Made by a program: the position numbers and the translations under genes. Positions 45,244 to 54,073 of a DNA stretch of 64,000 bases are shown piece by piece (within the stretch, counting starts at the first letter, position 1; each line of letters begins with the position of its first letter). The notes below the pieces were generated by a model, which was not told where the DNA came from, did not search any database, and saw nothing but the letters and a program-made list of their open reading frames with translations. The DNA is taken from contig NZ_AULR01000011.1 in the NCBI RefSeq assembly GCF_000422385.1, forward strand, positions 1-64,000. Reading direction: 5' to 3'. The stretch is from Microbacterium indicum DSM 19969. Its GTDB lineage: Bacteria > Actinomycetota > Actinomycetes > Actinomycetales > Microbacteriaceae.

Positions 45244-46380
45244 ATGGATGCAGATGTGATCGTCATCGGGCTCGGCGCGGCCGGGTCCTGGGCCGCCTGG
45301 CGCGCAGCGCAGCAGGGCGCACGAGTGATCGGGCTCGAGTCGCGCTCGCGCCTGCACGACGACGGGGCGTACGCCGGCGAGAGCCGCCTCTTCCGCGCCG
45401 CGTACCACGAGGGCGCGCACTACGTTCCGATGCTCCTCTCGTCGCGGGAGTCCTGGCTCGACCTCGAGCTCGGCGGGTGCAGCAGGATCTTCCACGACAC
45501 CGGCGTGCTCTCGATCGGCAGCCCCGATGCGCCTCAGCTCGAGCAGGTGCGCGCCTCGCTCGCGGGCTCCGGGATCGACCACGAGGTCCTGGACGCCGAC
45601 GAGATCCGCGCCCGCTATCCGCAGCACGGCCTCATCACCGACGAGATCGGCGTGCTCGACCGCCTCGGCGGCGTCCTGCGTCCCGAATCGGCCGTCGCCG
45701 AGATCCAGCGCCGCGCGCTCGAGGCCGGCGCAGAGCTGCGCGACCACACCGACGTCGTCGCGATCGACGAGACGGCGAGCGGGGTCACGGTCACGACGGC
45801 CGACGGGACGATCGACGCGGCCCAGGTGATCGTGACCGCCGGCGCCTGGACCTCGGCGCTCCTCCCCGACCTCGGCGCGCTCCTCGAGATCAAACCGCTC
45901 GCCCTCACCTGGTTCGCCCCCGACGACCCCCGTTCGTTCGACGCCGCGGTGTTCCCCGCCTTCATCCGCGACCACGGAGAGACCCACCTCTTCGGCGTGC
46001 CGACGCTCGACGGATCTCTCGTGAAGGTCGGATACGACGCGAAGTGGGAGTCGGTCGACGAGCCGGATGCCCTCGTCCGGCGGATGACCCTCGAGCAGCG
46101 CGATCGCGTCGCGCGCGACGTCCACCGCCTCGTGCCGACCCTCCCCGCCGCCGTCTCCCGCGGCTCGGTGCACATGGACGTGTTCACTGCCGACAAGACG
46201 GCCCTCCTCGGCCGACTGAGTGAGCGCGTGGTCGTGGGAACGGGGTTCTCGGGGCACGGCTTCAAGCTGACCCCCGCGTTCGGCGACGCCCTCGCTGACC
46301 TCGCACTCGACCGCGAGCCGCGGTTCGACCTCGCGCCGTTCGCCCCCTCGCGGTTCGCGACCGCGCCGGTCGCGGCATGA
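45244..46380 (+). CDS. FAD-dependent amine oxidase, MTOX/MSOX-like (N-methyl amino acid oxidase family)
   Basis: 378 residues of the DAO/sarcosine oxidase fold. The FAD-binding motif VIVIGLGAAGSWAAWRAAQQGARVIGLE is at the N-terminus; HGFKLTPAFGDALADLAL near the end matches the substrate and flavin loop of MSOX. The cysteine that covalently holds FAD in MSOX and MTOX is replaced by His310 (GSVHMDVFTADKTALLG). It may oxidise an N-methylated amino acid or a related secondary amine, with FAD bound non-covalently or differently. It is coupled by ATGA to a LysR gene. Confidence 0.87.
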   Translation: MDADVIVIGLGAAGSWAAWRAAQQGARVIGLESRSRLHDDGAYAGESRLFRAAYHEGAHYVPMLLSSRESWLDLELGGCSRIFHDTGVLSIGSPDAPQLEQVRASLAGSGIDHEVLDADEIRARYPQHGLITDEIGVLDRLGGVLRPESAVAEIQRRALEAGAELRDHTDVVAIDETASGVTVTTADGTIDAAQVIVTAGAWTSALLPDLGALLEIKPLALTWFAPDDPRSFDAAVFPAFIRDHGETHLFGVPTLDGSLVKVGYDAKWESVDEPDALVRRMTLEQRDRVARDVHRLVPTLPAAVSRGSVHMDVFTADKTALLGRLSERVVVGTGFSGHGFKLTPAFGDALADLALDREPRFDLAPFAPSRFATAPVAA

Positions 46381-47243
46381 GCGACGTCACCGTCCGCCAG
46401 CTCCGCTGCTTCGTCGCCGTGTACAGCGAGCGCAGCTTCACCCGCGCCGCGAAGGCTCTCGGCATGGCTCAGTCGGCGGTGTCGCAGGCGGTCGGATCAC
46501 TCGAGGCCCACCTCGACGCCCAGCTCTTCGAGCGCGGCCCGCGCGACGTCGCCCCGACGCCGGCCGCCGACGCGATCTACCCGGAGTCCCTCGAGATCCG
46601 TCGGCGAGTCGAGGCGCTCCTGCACATCGCGGCGACCGCGCAGGACCTCCCCCGGGCCCGCCGCCTGCGGATGGGAGCCGCGAGCTCGGTGTTCCCGACG
46701 CTCGGGCAGCGCCTCATCCCCGCGCTCAGCGGCTTCTCGCTCGACGTCGTCGACGGCGGCAGCGCGCAGCTCACCGCCGCGCTCGAGAACGGCGACCTCG
46801 ACCTCGTGCTCGTCCGCGATGTCACGCACGACGCAGACGACCGACGCATCGTGCTCCGCGAGCGCTTCTGCGTCGCGGTCCCCGAGGGCCACGCGTTCGC
46901 CGCGGCCGAGTCGCTCACCGTCGCGGAACTCGCCGACGAGCCGCTCGTCCTCTTCGACCGCGAGCGTGCGCCCGTCGCCTTCGACCTCACGACGTCGGTG
47001 TTCCTCCGAGCCGGGTCCGCACTGCGGATCGCCTCGCGGGTCGCGAGCGAGCAGGCCATGCTCGGCCTCGTCGGCGCCGGTCTCGGCGTCTCGCTCATCC
47101 CCGAGTCCGTCGCCGAGCGCCCCTGGCCCGGCGTCGCGTTCGTGCCGCTCGCCGGCGCGGAAGCCGACTATCCGCTGTGCGCGCGCGTCGCGCCCGGAGA
47201 TCCGCTCGGCCTCCTCGACCTCGTCGCCGACGCGTTCGCCTGA
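46377..47243 (+). CDS. LysR-family transcriptional regulator
   Basis: 288 residues. N-terminal helix-turn-helix (about 4-62: VRQLRCFVAVYSERSFTRAAKALGMAQSAVSQAVGSLEAHLDAQLFER) and a C-terminal periplasmic-binding-like effector domain. It overlaps the oxidase gene and precedes gltS, so it likely controls this three-gene unit through the palindrome upstream of 45244. Confidence 0.92.
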   Translation: MSDVTVRQLRCFVAVYSERSFTRAAKALGMAQSAVSQAVGSLEAHLDAQLFERGPRDVAPTPAADAIYPESLEIRRRVEALLHIAATAQDLPRARRLRMGAASSVFPTLGQRLIPALSGFSLDVVDGGSAQLTAALENGDLDLVLVRDVTHDADDRRIVLRERFCVAVPEGHAFAAAESLTVAELADEPLVLFDRERAPVAFDLTTSVFLRAGSALRIASRVASEQAMLGLVGAGLGVSLIPESVAERPWPGVAFVPLAGAEADYPLCARVAPGDPLGLLDLVADAFA

Positions 47244-47276
47244 TCCCCTTTCCTCTCGACCTCCCGGAGAAGACCC

Positions 47277-48644
47277 ATGGACTTCACGCCGCAATCCCTT
47301 CTCGTCGACGCGGGCCTCATCGGCGCGCTCCTCGTCCTCGGCACGCTCCTGCGCGCGACGCTCAAGCCCCTCCAGGCGGCCATGATCCCCGCCTCCGTCA
47401 TCGCCGGCGTCCTGGGGCTCGTCCTCGGCCCGAACATGCTGGGCTTGCTGCCGTTCTCGGATCAGGTCGGCACCTACTCGTCGCTGCTGATCGTCGTCGT
47501 GTTCGCCTGCCTCGCCCTGACGGACGACTTCAACATCTTCAAGATCGGGCGATCCGTCGCGGGCTTCGCGAGCTACGGCGTCCTGATGTACGCGGTGCAA
47601 GTGGCGGTCGGGATGCTCCTCGTGCTCCTCGTCCTCGGACCGCTCTTCGGCGCCCCCGACAGCATCGGCATGCTCCTGTTCGCCGGCTGGGCCGGAGGGT
47701 TCGGATCCGCCGCCGCGATCGGCACGGTGTTCGCCGACGCCGGCGACCCCGAGGTCCAGTCGCTCGCCTTCACGGCCGCGACCGTCGGCATGCTCGTCGG
47801 GATCCTCGGCGGCGTGATCCAGGCGAAGATCGGCGCCACACGGGGCCACGCCCGCGAGTTCGCCGGGATGAAGAGCGTCCCGGCCGACCTGCGGACGGGA
47901 GTCCTCGACCAGGTGGCGCCGCGCCCCGTCATCGGGACCCACACCTTCTCGGGGGGAACCGTGGAGTCGCTCGCCGTCCAGGGCGGGATCGTCATCGGCC
48001 TCTCGGCCGGCGCCTATGGGATCAACCTCCTCCTCGGGCAGCTCCTGCCGGGCATCGCCTTCCCCATGTTCTCGATCGCGTTCATCCTCGGGCTCATCGC
48101 GCGGGGCCTGCTGACCGCGACCCGCACGAAGCGCTTCGTCGACGCCGATTCGCTGCGGTCGATCTCAGGGACGGCGACCGACGTGCTCGTCGTCTGCGGC
48201 ATGGTCTCGATCGTCCCGAGCATCGTCGCGAACCACTGGGCGTCTCTGCTCGTGCTCTTCATCGTCGGCCTCGCGCTCTGCCTCGTCATGGGCCTCGTCC
48301 TCGCCCCCCGCATGATGGGCGACGGCTGGTTCGAGCGTCAGCTGTTCACCTGGGGCTGGGCGACCGGCGCGGTCTCGACGGGCATCGCGCTGCTGCGCAT
48401 CGTGGATCCGCGCATGAACTCGCGCACGATGGAGGACTTCGCGATCGCCTACCTCCCCGTGCTGCCCGTCGAGGTCACGGCGATCAGCTTCGTTCCGCTC
48501 CTCGTCCTCGCGGGCGCATCGTGGGCCGTCGTGGGAATCTGGGGCGGGATCGCGCTCGTCGCCGTCCTCGCCGCCGTCGCGGTCGTGAGGATCGGGAAGA
48601 GGTCTCCCGATCCCCTCGCGGCGCCCGTCGGGGCGGATCGCTGA
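47277..48644 (+). CDS. gltS: Sodium/glutamate symporter, GltS family
   Basis: 455 residues with about ten to twelve membrane helices in two inverted halves. Family features include PASVIAGVLGLVLGPNM, FAGWAGGFGSAAAIGTVFADAG (glycine-rich re-entrant loop) and TWGWATGAVSTGIALLRIVDP in the second half. Members of this family import glutamate or similar acids with Na+. Linked to the oxidase, it could import the N-methylated or other amino-acid substrate. CGGAGAAG precedes the ATG. Confidence 0.88.
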   Translation: MDFTPQSLLVDAGLIGALLVLGTLLRATLKPLQAAMIPASVIAGVLGLVLGPNMLGLLPFSDQVGTYSSLLIVVVFACLALTDDFNIFKIGRSVAGFASYGVLMYAVQVAVGMLLVLLVLGPLFGAPDSIGMLLFAGWAGGFGSAAAIGTVFADAGDPEVQSLAFTAATVGMLVGILGGVIQAKIGATRGHAREFAGMKSVPADLRTGVLDQVAPRPVIGTHTFSGGTVESLAVQGGIVIGLSAGAYGINLLLGQLLPGIAFPMFSIAFILGLIARGLLTATRTKRFVDADSLRSISGTATDVLVVCGMVSIVPSIVANHWASLLVLFIVGLALCLVMGLVLAPRMMGDGWFERQLFTWGWATGAVSTGIALLRIVDPRMNSRTMEDFAIAYLPVLPVEVTAISFVPLLVLAGASWAVVGIWGGIALVAVLAAVAVVRIGKRSPDPLAAPVGADR

Positions 48645-48718
48645 CGAACGGCCCGCGTGTCGGCAGTTCCGATTAGGGTCGGGTTGTCCCCGTCACCCTC
48701 AGCAAAGGCGGTACTCCC

Positions 48719-49621
48719 ATGAAGATTCGCGCAACCGCGGCCGTCGCCGGCGCCGCCGTCCTCGCTCTCGGGCTCGCGGGCTGCGGCTCGAGCGATCCGC
48801 TCGCCTCCGACTCCTCCGCGACGCCCGCGGCCGACGGCACGATCGTCGTCGGCTCGCAGGCGTACTACTCGAACGAGATCATCGCCGAGATCTACGCCCA
48901 GGCGCTCGAGGGCGCCGGCTTCGACGTCGATCGCCAGTTCAACATCGGCCAGCGCGACGCCTACATGCCGTCGATCGAGAGCGGCGAGATCACGCTCTTC
49001 CCCGAGTACACGGGCAACCTGCTGCAGTACTACTCGCCCGACACGACGGCGACCTCGTCCGACGACGTCTACGCCGAACTGCAGGACGCGCTGCCCGACG
49101 GGATCACCGCCCTCGAGCAGGCGAGCGCGACCGACGGCGACTCCTACACCGTCACGGCCGACTACGCCGAGCAGAACTCGCTGACGTCGATCGCCGACCT
49201 CGCGAACGTCGACGGCACCGTCACCCTCGGCGGCCCCGCCGAGCTCGAGGAGCGCCCGTACGGCCCCGAGGGCGCGAAGTCGGTCTACGGCCTCGACCTC
49301 GCGTTCTCGGCGACGGGCGACACGACGGTCGACGAGCTCGTCGCGGGATCGATCCAGGTCGGCAACGTGTTCACGGCCGACCCGCGGATCCAGACCGACG
49401 ACCTCGTGACGCTCGAAGACCCGAAGGGCCTGATCCTCGCGTCCAACGTCGTCCCGATCGTCGCGGCCGACGAGGCCGACGAGATCGGGGAGGTCATCGA
49501 CCCGATCAGCGAGGCCCTCACGCCCGAGGGCCTCGTCGCGATGAACGTGCAGAGCACCGAGGACGAGATGTCGGCCGCCGACATCGCCACGCAGTGGCTG
49601 AGCGACAACGGGCTGTCCTAA
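48719..49621 (+). CDS. Osmolyte ABC substrate-binding lipoprotein (OpuCC type)
   Basis: 300 residues. Signal peptide with lipobox LAGC (Cys22). The mature protein has IVVGSQAYYSNEIIAEIYAQALEGAGFDVDRQFNIGQRDAYMPSIESGEITLFPEYTGNLLQYY, the OpuAC/OpuCC quaternary-amine pattern. It most probably serves the ATPase and permeases at 43036-45151. It has its own promoter (TTAGGGT near 48675) and an AAAGG ribosome-binding site. Confidence 0.92.
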   Translation: MKIRATAAVAGAAVLALGLAGCGSSDPLASDSSATPAADGTIVVGSQAYYSNEIIAEIYAQALEGAGFDVDRQFNIGQRDAYMPSIESGEITLFPEYTGNLLQYYSPDTTATSSDDVYAELQDALPDGITALEQASATDGDSYTVTADYAEQNSLTSIADLANVDGTVTLGGPAELEERPYGPEGAKSVYGLDLAFSATGDTTVDELVAGSIQVGNVFTADPRIQTDDLVTLEDPKGLILASNVVPIVAADEADEIGEVIDPISEALTPEGLVAMNVQSTEDEMSAADIATQWLSDNGLS

Positions 49622-49798
49622 TTACACGCGTGTAACTCCTCCACAGGGGCGTCCCCAGGTGTGAATAACACCGGTGTGATTATCCCCACCTGGGGACAGA
49701 TCTGTGGATAACTCCGGGGATAATCGCCTGATTCCCGTGGACAACACGTGCACAACACGGGGAGAACTCCGGGCGATCCGTGGATAACGGGTCGCACG
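49622..49798. other. DnaA-box-like cluster with nested palindromes
   Basis: Within 165 bp there are a perfect DnaA box on the minus strand (TTATCCACA, 49703-49711), near matches CGTGGATAA (49779-49787), CGTGGACAA (49736-49744), TTATCCCCA (49680-49688), CGGGGATAA (49715-49723) and TCCTCCACA (49637-49645). It also holds the 14-bp palindrome TTACACGCGTGTAA (49622-49635) and a long dyad with arms CCCCAGGTG (49653-49661) and CACCTGGGG (49687-49695) centred on ACACCGGTGT. The region is AT-rich compared with its surroundings. It could be a replication-related DnaA-binding locus. No dnaA or dnaN lies next to it. Confidence 0.6.
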
Positions 49799-49843
49799 CA
49801 GAAGGGCCTGGCTCCGCGCCGAAGCGCGGGCCAGGCCCTTCTG
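49799..49843. terminator. Bidirectional terminator hairpin
   Basis: A 14-bp stem CAGAAGGGCCTGGC / GCCAGGCCCTTCTG with an inner stem CCGCGC-CGAA-GCGCGG, ten bases beyond the stop of the surface-protein gene on the minus strand. Confidence 0.8.
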
Positions 49844-49852
49844 TCGTATCGG

Positions 49853-52800
49853 CTACCGCTGGGTGCGGCGGCGCATGAGCACGAGCGCGAGGCCCGCGAT
49901 CAGCAGCAGACCGCCGATCCCGGCGATCGCCGTACCCATCGCGCCTCCCGTGGCGGTGAGGCCGTCGGCGCCGGGCGCCGGGGTCTCGTCGTCACCCGAT
50001 GGCGCGGCGGGGGTGCCGGGCGTCGCGGCCGTCGCCGAGGCAGCGGGCGTCGCGGTGGGGTCCTCGGTGGGATCCGTCGGCGGCGCCGGGGTCGGGTCGG
50101 CCGTCGGCGTCACGGTCGGGTCCGTCGTCGGGGTCGGGTTAACCGTCGGCGTCGGCGTCGGCTCCTCGGACGGCGTCGGGTCCGACGTGGGCGTCGGAGT
50201 CGGCGTCGGGTCCTCGGTCGGATCCGCCGTCGGAGTGGGATCGATCGTGGGCCCGGGGTGCGGGGTCGGGTCGGCTGTCGGGGCCGGAGTCGGAGACTTC
50301 GTGGGGGCCGGGGTCGGGTCCGACGTGGGCGTCGCCGTCGGCGTCGGCGTCGGGTCGGCCGTCGGGGCCGGAGTCGGATCCTTCGTCGGGGTCACGGTCG
50401 GCGTCGGGTCCACCGTGGGCGTCGCCGTCGGCGTCGGGTCGACCGTCGGAGTCGGCGTCGGCTCATCCGTCGGCGTGGGCGTCGGGTCCTCGGTCGGATC
50501 CACCGTCGGGGCCGGCGTCGGCGTCGGATCCTTCGTCGGGGTCACGGTCGGCGTCGGATCCACCGTAGGCGTTGCCGTCGGCGTCGGGTCCTCGGTCGGA
50601 TCCGGCGTCGCCGTCGGAGTCGGGTCGGCCGTCGGAGTGGGCGTCGGATCCAGCGTCGGCGAGGGAGTCGGCTCATCCGTCGGCTCTGCCGTCGGGGTCG
50701 GCGTCGGGTCCGCAGTCGGATCCACCGTGGGCGCGGGCGTCGGCTCGTCCGTCGGGTCGGCCGTGGGCTCCGGCGTCGGGGTCTCGGTCGGAACCGGAGC
50801 GGGCTCGTCGGTCGGGGTGTTGTAGAACACCACGGCGTCGGAGGTTCCGTCGGCCCCGATCGTGACCGTGATCGGCGCGGTCGCGAGCGCGTAGCCCGCG
50901 GGCGCGACGGTCTCGGTGACGGTGTAGTCGCCGGCCGGCGCGGATCCGTCGGCGTTCGCGGGAACGGCGATCGCGGCGTCGCCCGCGGCGACCAGCTGCC
51001 CGTCGACGACGTACGCGTCGTCGGTCACGACGTGCCCGTCGGGGGCCGTGATCGTGAACCGCGCATCGCGGTCGGTGATCAGGGCATCGGGGTTCGTCGA
51101 GTCGCGCTTGAGGATCGACAGCGGGTAGCCGTCGGTCACGGTGAACGTCGCCGACTCGCCGCCGACGGCGTTCGTCACGCCCTGGTCGTCCGCGAGATCG
51201 TCGTCGAGGGCGACAGCGAAGTTCACGTGGCTGTCCGCGCTCTGCGGAAGGACCGTACCGCTCGACTGGCGGATCTCGATCGTGCCGGCCGCCGCGTTCC
51301 AGGTCGCGACGACGCCGCCGCCCATCTGGATGCTGTCGGTCGAGGCGATGTCACCCGCGTCGAGCGATCCGTCCGAGACGAACCCCGCGAAGGTCACCCC
51401 GTCCGGCAGCACGTCGTCGATCGGCAGGATCGCGATGCCGTGGTAGTCGCCGTGCGGGATCAGCTGGATCCGGTACACGACCTGCTTCTGGGCCGCCGTG
51501 CCGTCGTCGGCGCGGTCGACGCGCAGGTTCTTCGTCCACTGGCCGTCCCCGGCGTAGATCTGCTTCGACAGCTCGAGCTCGTCGCCCCAGCTCGTCGCGG
51601 ATCCGGTCGCCTCCGAAACCCAGGTGATCTGCTCCTGGCCGTCGCCCTCCACGCGAGCGCGGTTCGTGACGTCGATGCTCGTCTTGCCGACGATCGGCTG
51701 CAGGGGGAGGCTGATCGAGAAGCTCAGCTGCCCCGTCAGAGCGGCGCCGGCCGCGGGCTTCGCCCACGTGAGATGGGACCCGAAGGTGTCGCTCGTCGTG
51801 ATGACGAGCTCGCCCGCGTCGTTCAGCGCGAGGTCGAAGTCGTCGGCCTGGAGGCCCGACTCCCAGCCGTACGCGCCCGAGATCGAGTCGCGGATGGCGT
51901 CGAGGTCGCTCGTGTCGAACACGGCCTGGTCGATCTCATCGATGATCCGCGTCGACGCGAGGTCGGGGACGGCGCCCGAGCCGACGGTGAAGGTGAACGA
52001 CATCGCCGCGGACTCGCCGGGCTGTAGGACGAGGCTGTCGCTCGTGCGCTTCGAGAACTTCTGCGCGTCGTCGACCTCGGTGCCGCCCGCGACGGGGACC
52101 GTCAGCGTGTCGCTGACGGACGCGCGGTAGGCGTCGCCGTCGCGGTACGCGAACGACGCGGCGTTGGTCGCGGTGTAGGCGCGGTCGACCGTGTTGTCCC
52201 AGTAGTTCGCGTCGACGGGCATCCCGTCGGGGCTGATGATCTGGGCCGCCGCCTGCAGCGTCCAGCTCGTCGCGGTGTCGCGGCCGACGTTGATCAGGAG
52301 CGTCTGGCCGTCGACCTGGTAGGTCCCGACGTGGTCGTCGCCCGCGAATGCGTCGGCGGAGACGCCCGACACCCGGGTGAGGCCGGCGCCGGCGAGCACG
52401 TCGTCGGCCCAGCGGATCCCCGCGGGCAGCTCGTCGGTGATGACGACGTTGCGCGTCAGCTGCTCGGGGAAGTCCTCGAACGCCGTGAGGTCGGCGCGCA
52501 GCGTGTAGGTCACGTCGACGGGCTCGACGAGGGATCCGTCGTCGGCCACCTGGATCGAGGTGCTGCCCGAGAGGCTCGACTGCTTGCGGAACGCGTCGCC
52601 CGCGTCGAACGTCGGCTTGCCGGCGACGTTGACGCCGGGCCACACGCTCGCCTGCGCCGTCGCGCCGCCGACCGCGACGCTGTTGCCGATCTCGACGCTC
52701 GCCCAGCCGCCGTTCGCGCCGACCTTCGCCTGGAGCGCGGCTTGGAGCGCCTCGACCTCGTCGGCCGCGACGTGTGCGTCGTAGCTGATCGCGAGCCGCG

Positions 52801-53674
52801 ACCCCGCGGGAATGTCGAACGCCGGGATCGTCAGAACCCCACCGTCGAACGACGCGGCGGGGAGCTCGAAGTCGGAGACGGTCTCGTGGAACCCGTCCTC
52901 GTCCCACGTCGTGATGCGCGCCGTGACGCTCGAGGCGTCGATCGCGAGGTAGTCGCTCGGGGTGTCGACGACGATCGCGCCGCTGCGCGCGCTCGCCGAG
53001 TCGATGCGGACCTGGTAGCGCAGGGTCGCGTCGGAGATCGCGGGGTCGACCGTGACGACGCCGTCGGCGGCCGAGAGGTAGCGCGAGAGGTCGCCGCCGT
53101 CGACGACGCTCTTCGCGAGCGCGTCGGCGAGATCCGTCGGCTTCAGCTCGTCGTCGCGGTCGCGGACGATGACCTGCGTCGACGTCGTCTGACCGCCCGC
53201 CGTCCACGTGATGTCGCGGTAGCCCGTGCCCTCGGAGGGCTCGTCGAAGACGAAGTCGAACCCGAGCACTCCCTGGTTCTGCGTGGTGTCGAGCGGATCC
53301 GCGAACGTCACGACGACGTTGCCGTCGCCGTCGAGCGCGAGGGACTTCACGTTGCGGTTGCCGGACGGCACCGTGAGCGCCGACTCGGGCACCGTGACGC
53401 CGTCGGGGACGACGATCGTCGCGGTCCCGCCGGGCGTGAGGTCGGGCACGTAGTACTGGATCCGCGCGCTGTAGCTCGTGCCGGGCGTCACGACGGTCGT
53501 CCCGTCGTAGCTCTGTCCGCCGTAGTCGACGGTGAGCGTCACGCCGCCCGTCTCGGCGGCCTGCGCAGGCGCTGCCAGGCCGAAGACCGCGAGCATCGCG
53601 GCGAGGAGGCCCGCGACGAGCGCGCGCCAGGGGGATGCCTGCTTGCGGGCAGGCCGAGATGTCGAGTTGGTCAT
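49853..53674 (-). CDS. Large secreted surface protein with prealbumin-like domain, Pro-Thr stalk and sortase-like tail
   Basis: 1273 residues. Signal peptide about 1-39 (basic, hydrophobic, then AQA-A cleavage). Residues about 40-830 hold several immunoglobulin-like or isopeptide-type beta domains, similar in style to DUF11/SpaA-type surface adhesins. About 840-950 is a SpaA-type prealbumin-like domain ([31 protein letters not shown]). About 952-1212 is a stalk of PTPTxDPT repeats. The C-terminus is LTATGG, a hydrophobic helix and MRRRTQR, like a sortase sorting signal but not LPxTG. It is probably a wall-anchored adhesin; the binding target is unknown. Confidence 0.85.
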   Translation of the reverse strand: MTNSTSRPARKQASPWRALVAGLLAAMLAVFGLAAPAQAAETGGVTLTVDYGGQSYDGTTVVTPGTSYSARIQYYVPDLTPGGTATIVVPDGVTVPESALTVPSGNRNVKSLALDGDGNVVVTFADPLDTTQNQGVLGFDFVFDEPSEGTGYRDITWTAGGQTTSTQVIVRDRDDELKPTDLADALAKSVVDGGDLSRYLSAADGVVTVDPAISDATLRYQVRIDSASARSGAIVVDTPSDYLAIDASSVTARITTWDEDGFHETVSDFELPAASFDGGVLTIPAFDIPAGSRLAISYDAHVAADEVEALQAALQAKVGANGGWASVEIGNSVAVGGATAQASVWPGVNVAGKPTFDAGDAFRKQSSLSGSTSIQVADDGSLVEPVDVTYTLRADLTAFEDFPEQLTRNVVITDELPAGIRWADDVLAGAGLTRVSGVSADAFAGDDHVGTYQVDGQTLLINVGRDTATSWTLQAAAQIISPDGMPVDANYWDNTVDRAYTATNAASFAYRDGDAYRASVSDTLTVPVAGGTEVDDAQKFSKRTSDSLVLQPGESAAMSFTFTVGSGAVPDLASTRIIDEIDQAVFDTSDLDAIRDSISGAYGWESGLQADDFDLALNDAGELVITTSDTFGSHLTWAKPAAGAALTGQLSFSISLPLQPIVGKTSIDVTNRARVEGDGQEQITWVSEATGSATSWGDELELSKQIYAGDGQWTKNLRVDRADDGTAAQKQVVYRIQLIPHGDYHGIAILPIDDVLPDGVTFAGFVSDGSLDAGDIASTDSIQMGGGVVATWNAAAGTIEIRQSSGTVLPQSADSHVNFAVALDDDLADDQGVTNAVGGESATFTVTDGYPLSILKRDSTNPDALITDRDARFTITAPDGHVVTDDAYVVDGQLVAAGDAAIAVPANADGSAPAGDYTVTETVAPAGYALATAPITVTIGADGTSDAVVFYNTPTDEPAPVPTETPTPEPTADPTDEPTPAPTVDPTADPTPTPTAEPTDEPTPSPTLDPTPTPTADPTPTATPDPTEDPTPTATPTVDPTPTVTPTKDPTPTPAPTVDPTEDPTPTPTDEPTPTPTVDPTPTATPTVDPTPTVTPTKDPTPAPTADPTPTPTATPTSDPTPAPTKSPTPAPTADPTPHPGPTIDPTPTADPTEDPTPTPTPTSDPTPSEEPTPTPTVNPTPTTDPTVTPTADPTPAPPTDPTEDPTATPAASATAATPGTPAAPSGDDETPAPGADGLTATGGAMGTAIAGIGGLLLIAGLALVLMRRRTQR
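50050..50815 (-). repeat. Tandem degenerate repeats encoding the Pro-Thr-Asp stalk
   Basis: Short in-frame units based on codons for P-T-P-T-x-D-P-T recur about forty times, with larger repeated blocks such as [11 protein letters not shown] and SDPTP-containing segments seen two or three times. Units of 12, 18 and 24 bp mean that slippage or recombination could change stalk length between strains. Confidence 0.85.
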
Positions 53675-54073
53675 TGCGTCCCAGGGTGTGGTTCTCGGTG
53701 CATGCAGAACGACCGCACCGCGTGCGGCTGCGCCGCGGCGGGAGCATGACGAAGCGCCGCGTTTCGGGTACGCGGCGTTCCAGATCCCCCCACGGGCTCT
53801 GATCGCCCGCGCCCGAGGATTCAGGCGCAGACGGGATCAGGGGTTCCGGCGCCGGAGCGCGGAACCTCCTCTCTCACACACCATTCTTCCAAATACATCT
53901 GGCGCGAGGCCCGGTTCCCACCCCGCTGTTCACCCCCTTCGCGCGAGGCGGCGGCGATCGCACGACGACGGCGGAGATCGCCGCCGGATCCCGGGAGCCG
54001 GCGTGTCGGACCGCCCGGGCGAAGATCTGCCGTCGTCATGCGCCCGACGCCGCGCTGCGCGAGCGGCCTGCCG
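53675..54073 (-). promoter_or_regulatory. Upstream region of the surface-protein gene
   Basis: 399 bp without a convincing gene. It holds an AT-rich patch near 53880-53898 that could carry the promoter, a leader hairpin GGTTCCG (53842-53848) / CGGAACC (53860-53866), and a further hairpin GGCGGCGATC (53950-53959) / GATCGCCGCC (53976-53985) that may terminate the rhomboid transcript. A 72-codon frame on the minus strand lacks support. Confidence 0.4.

Noticed and set aside
49622..49798. Calling the DnaA-box cluster a bona fide oriC
   Set aside because: No dnaA, dnaN, rnpA or rpmH genes are adjacent, so I list it only as a DnaA-box-like region.
50050..50815. Periodic short repeats that could suggest a CRISPR array
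   Set aside because: Units are degenerate, in frame, 12-24 bp long and lack unique spacers; there are no cas genes.
49748..52027. A 759-codon plus-strand frame rich in Arg and Gly opposite the surface protein
   Set aside because: It mirrors the Pro-Thr stalk and beta domains on the other strand; it has no start context and no recognisable domain.
53700..53900. Leader of the surface-protein gene considered as a c-di-AMP (ydaO) riboswitch
   Set aside because: Only isolated fragments such as a GAATCC word and a hairpin match; the conserved core cannot be assembled.
53821..54039. A 72-codon minus-strand frame between the surface-protein and rhomboid genes
   Set aside because: No ribosome-binding site, low-complexity basic composition and overlap with hairpins; it is more likely a chance frame.
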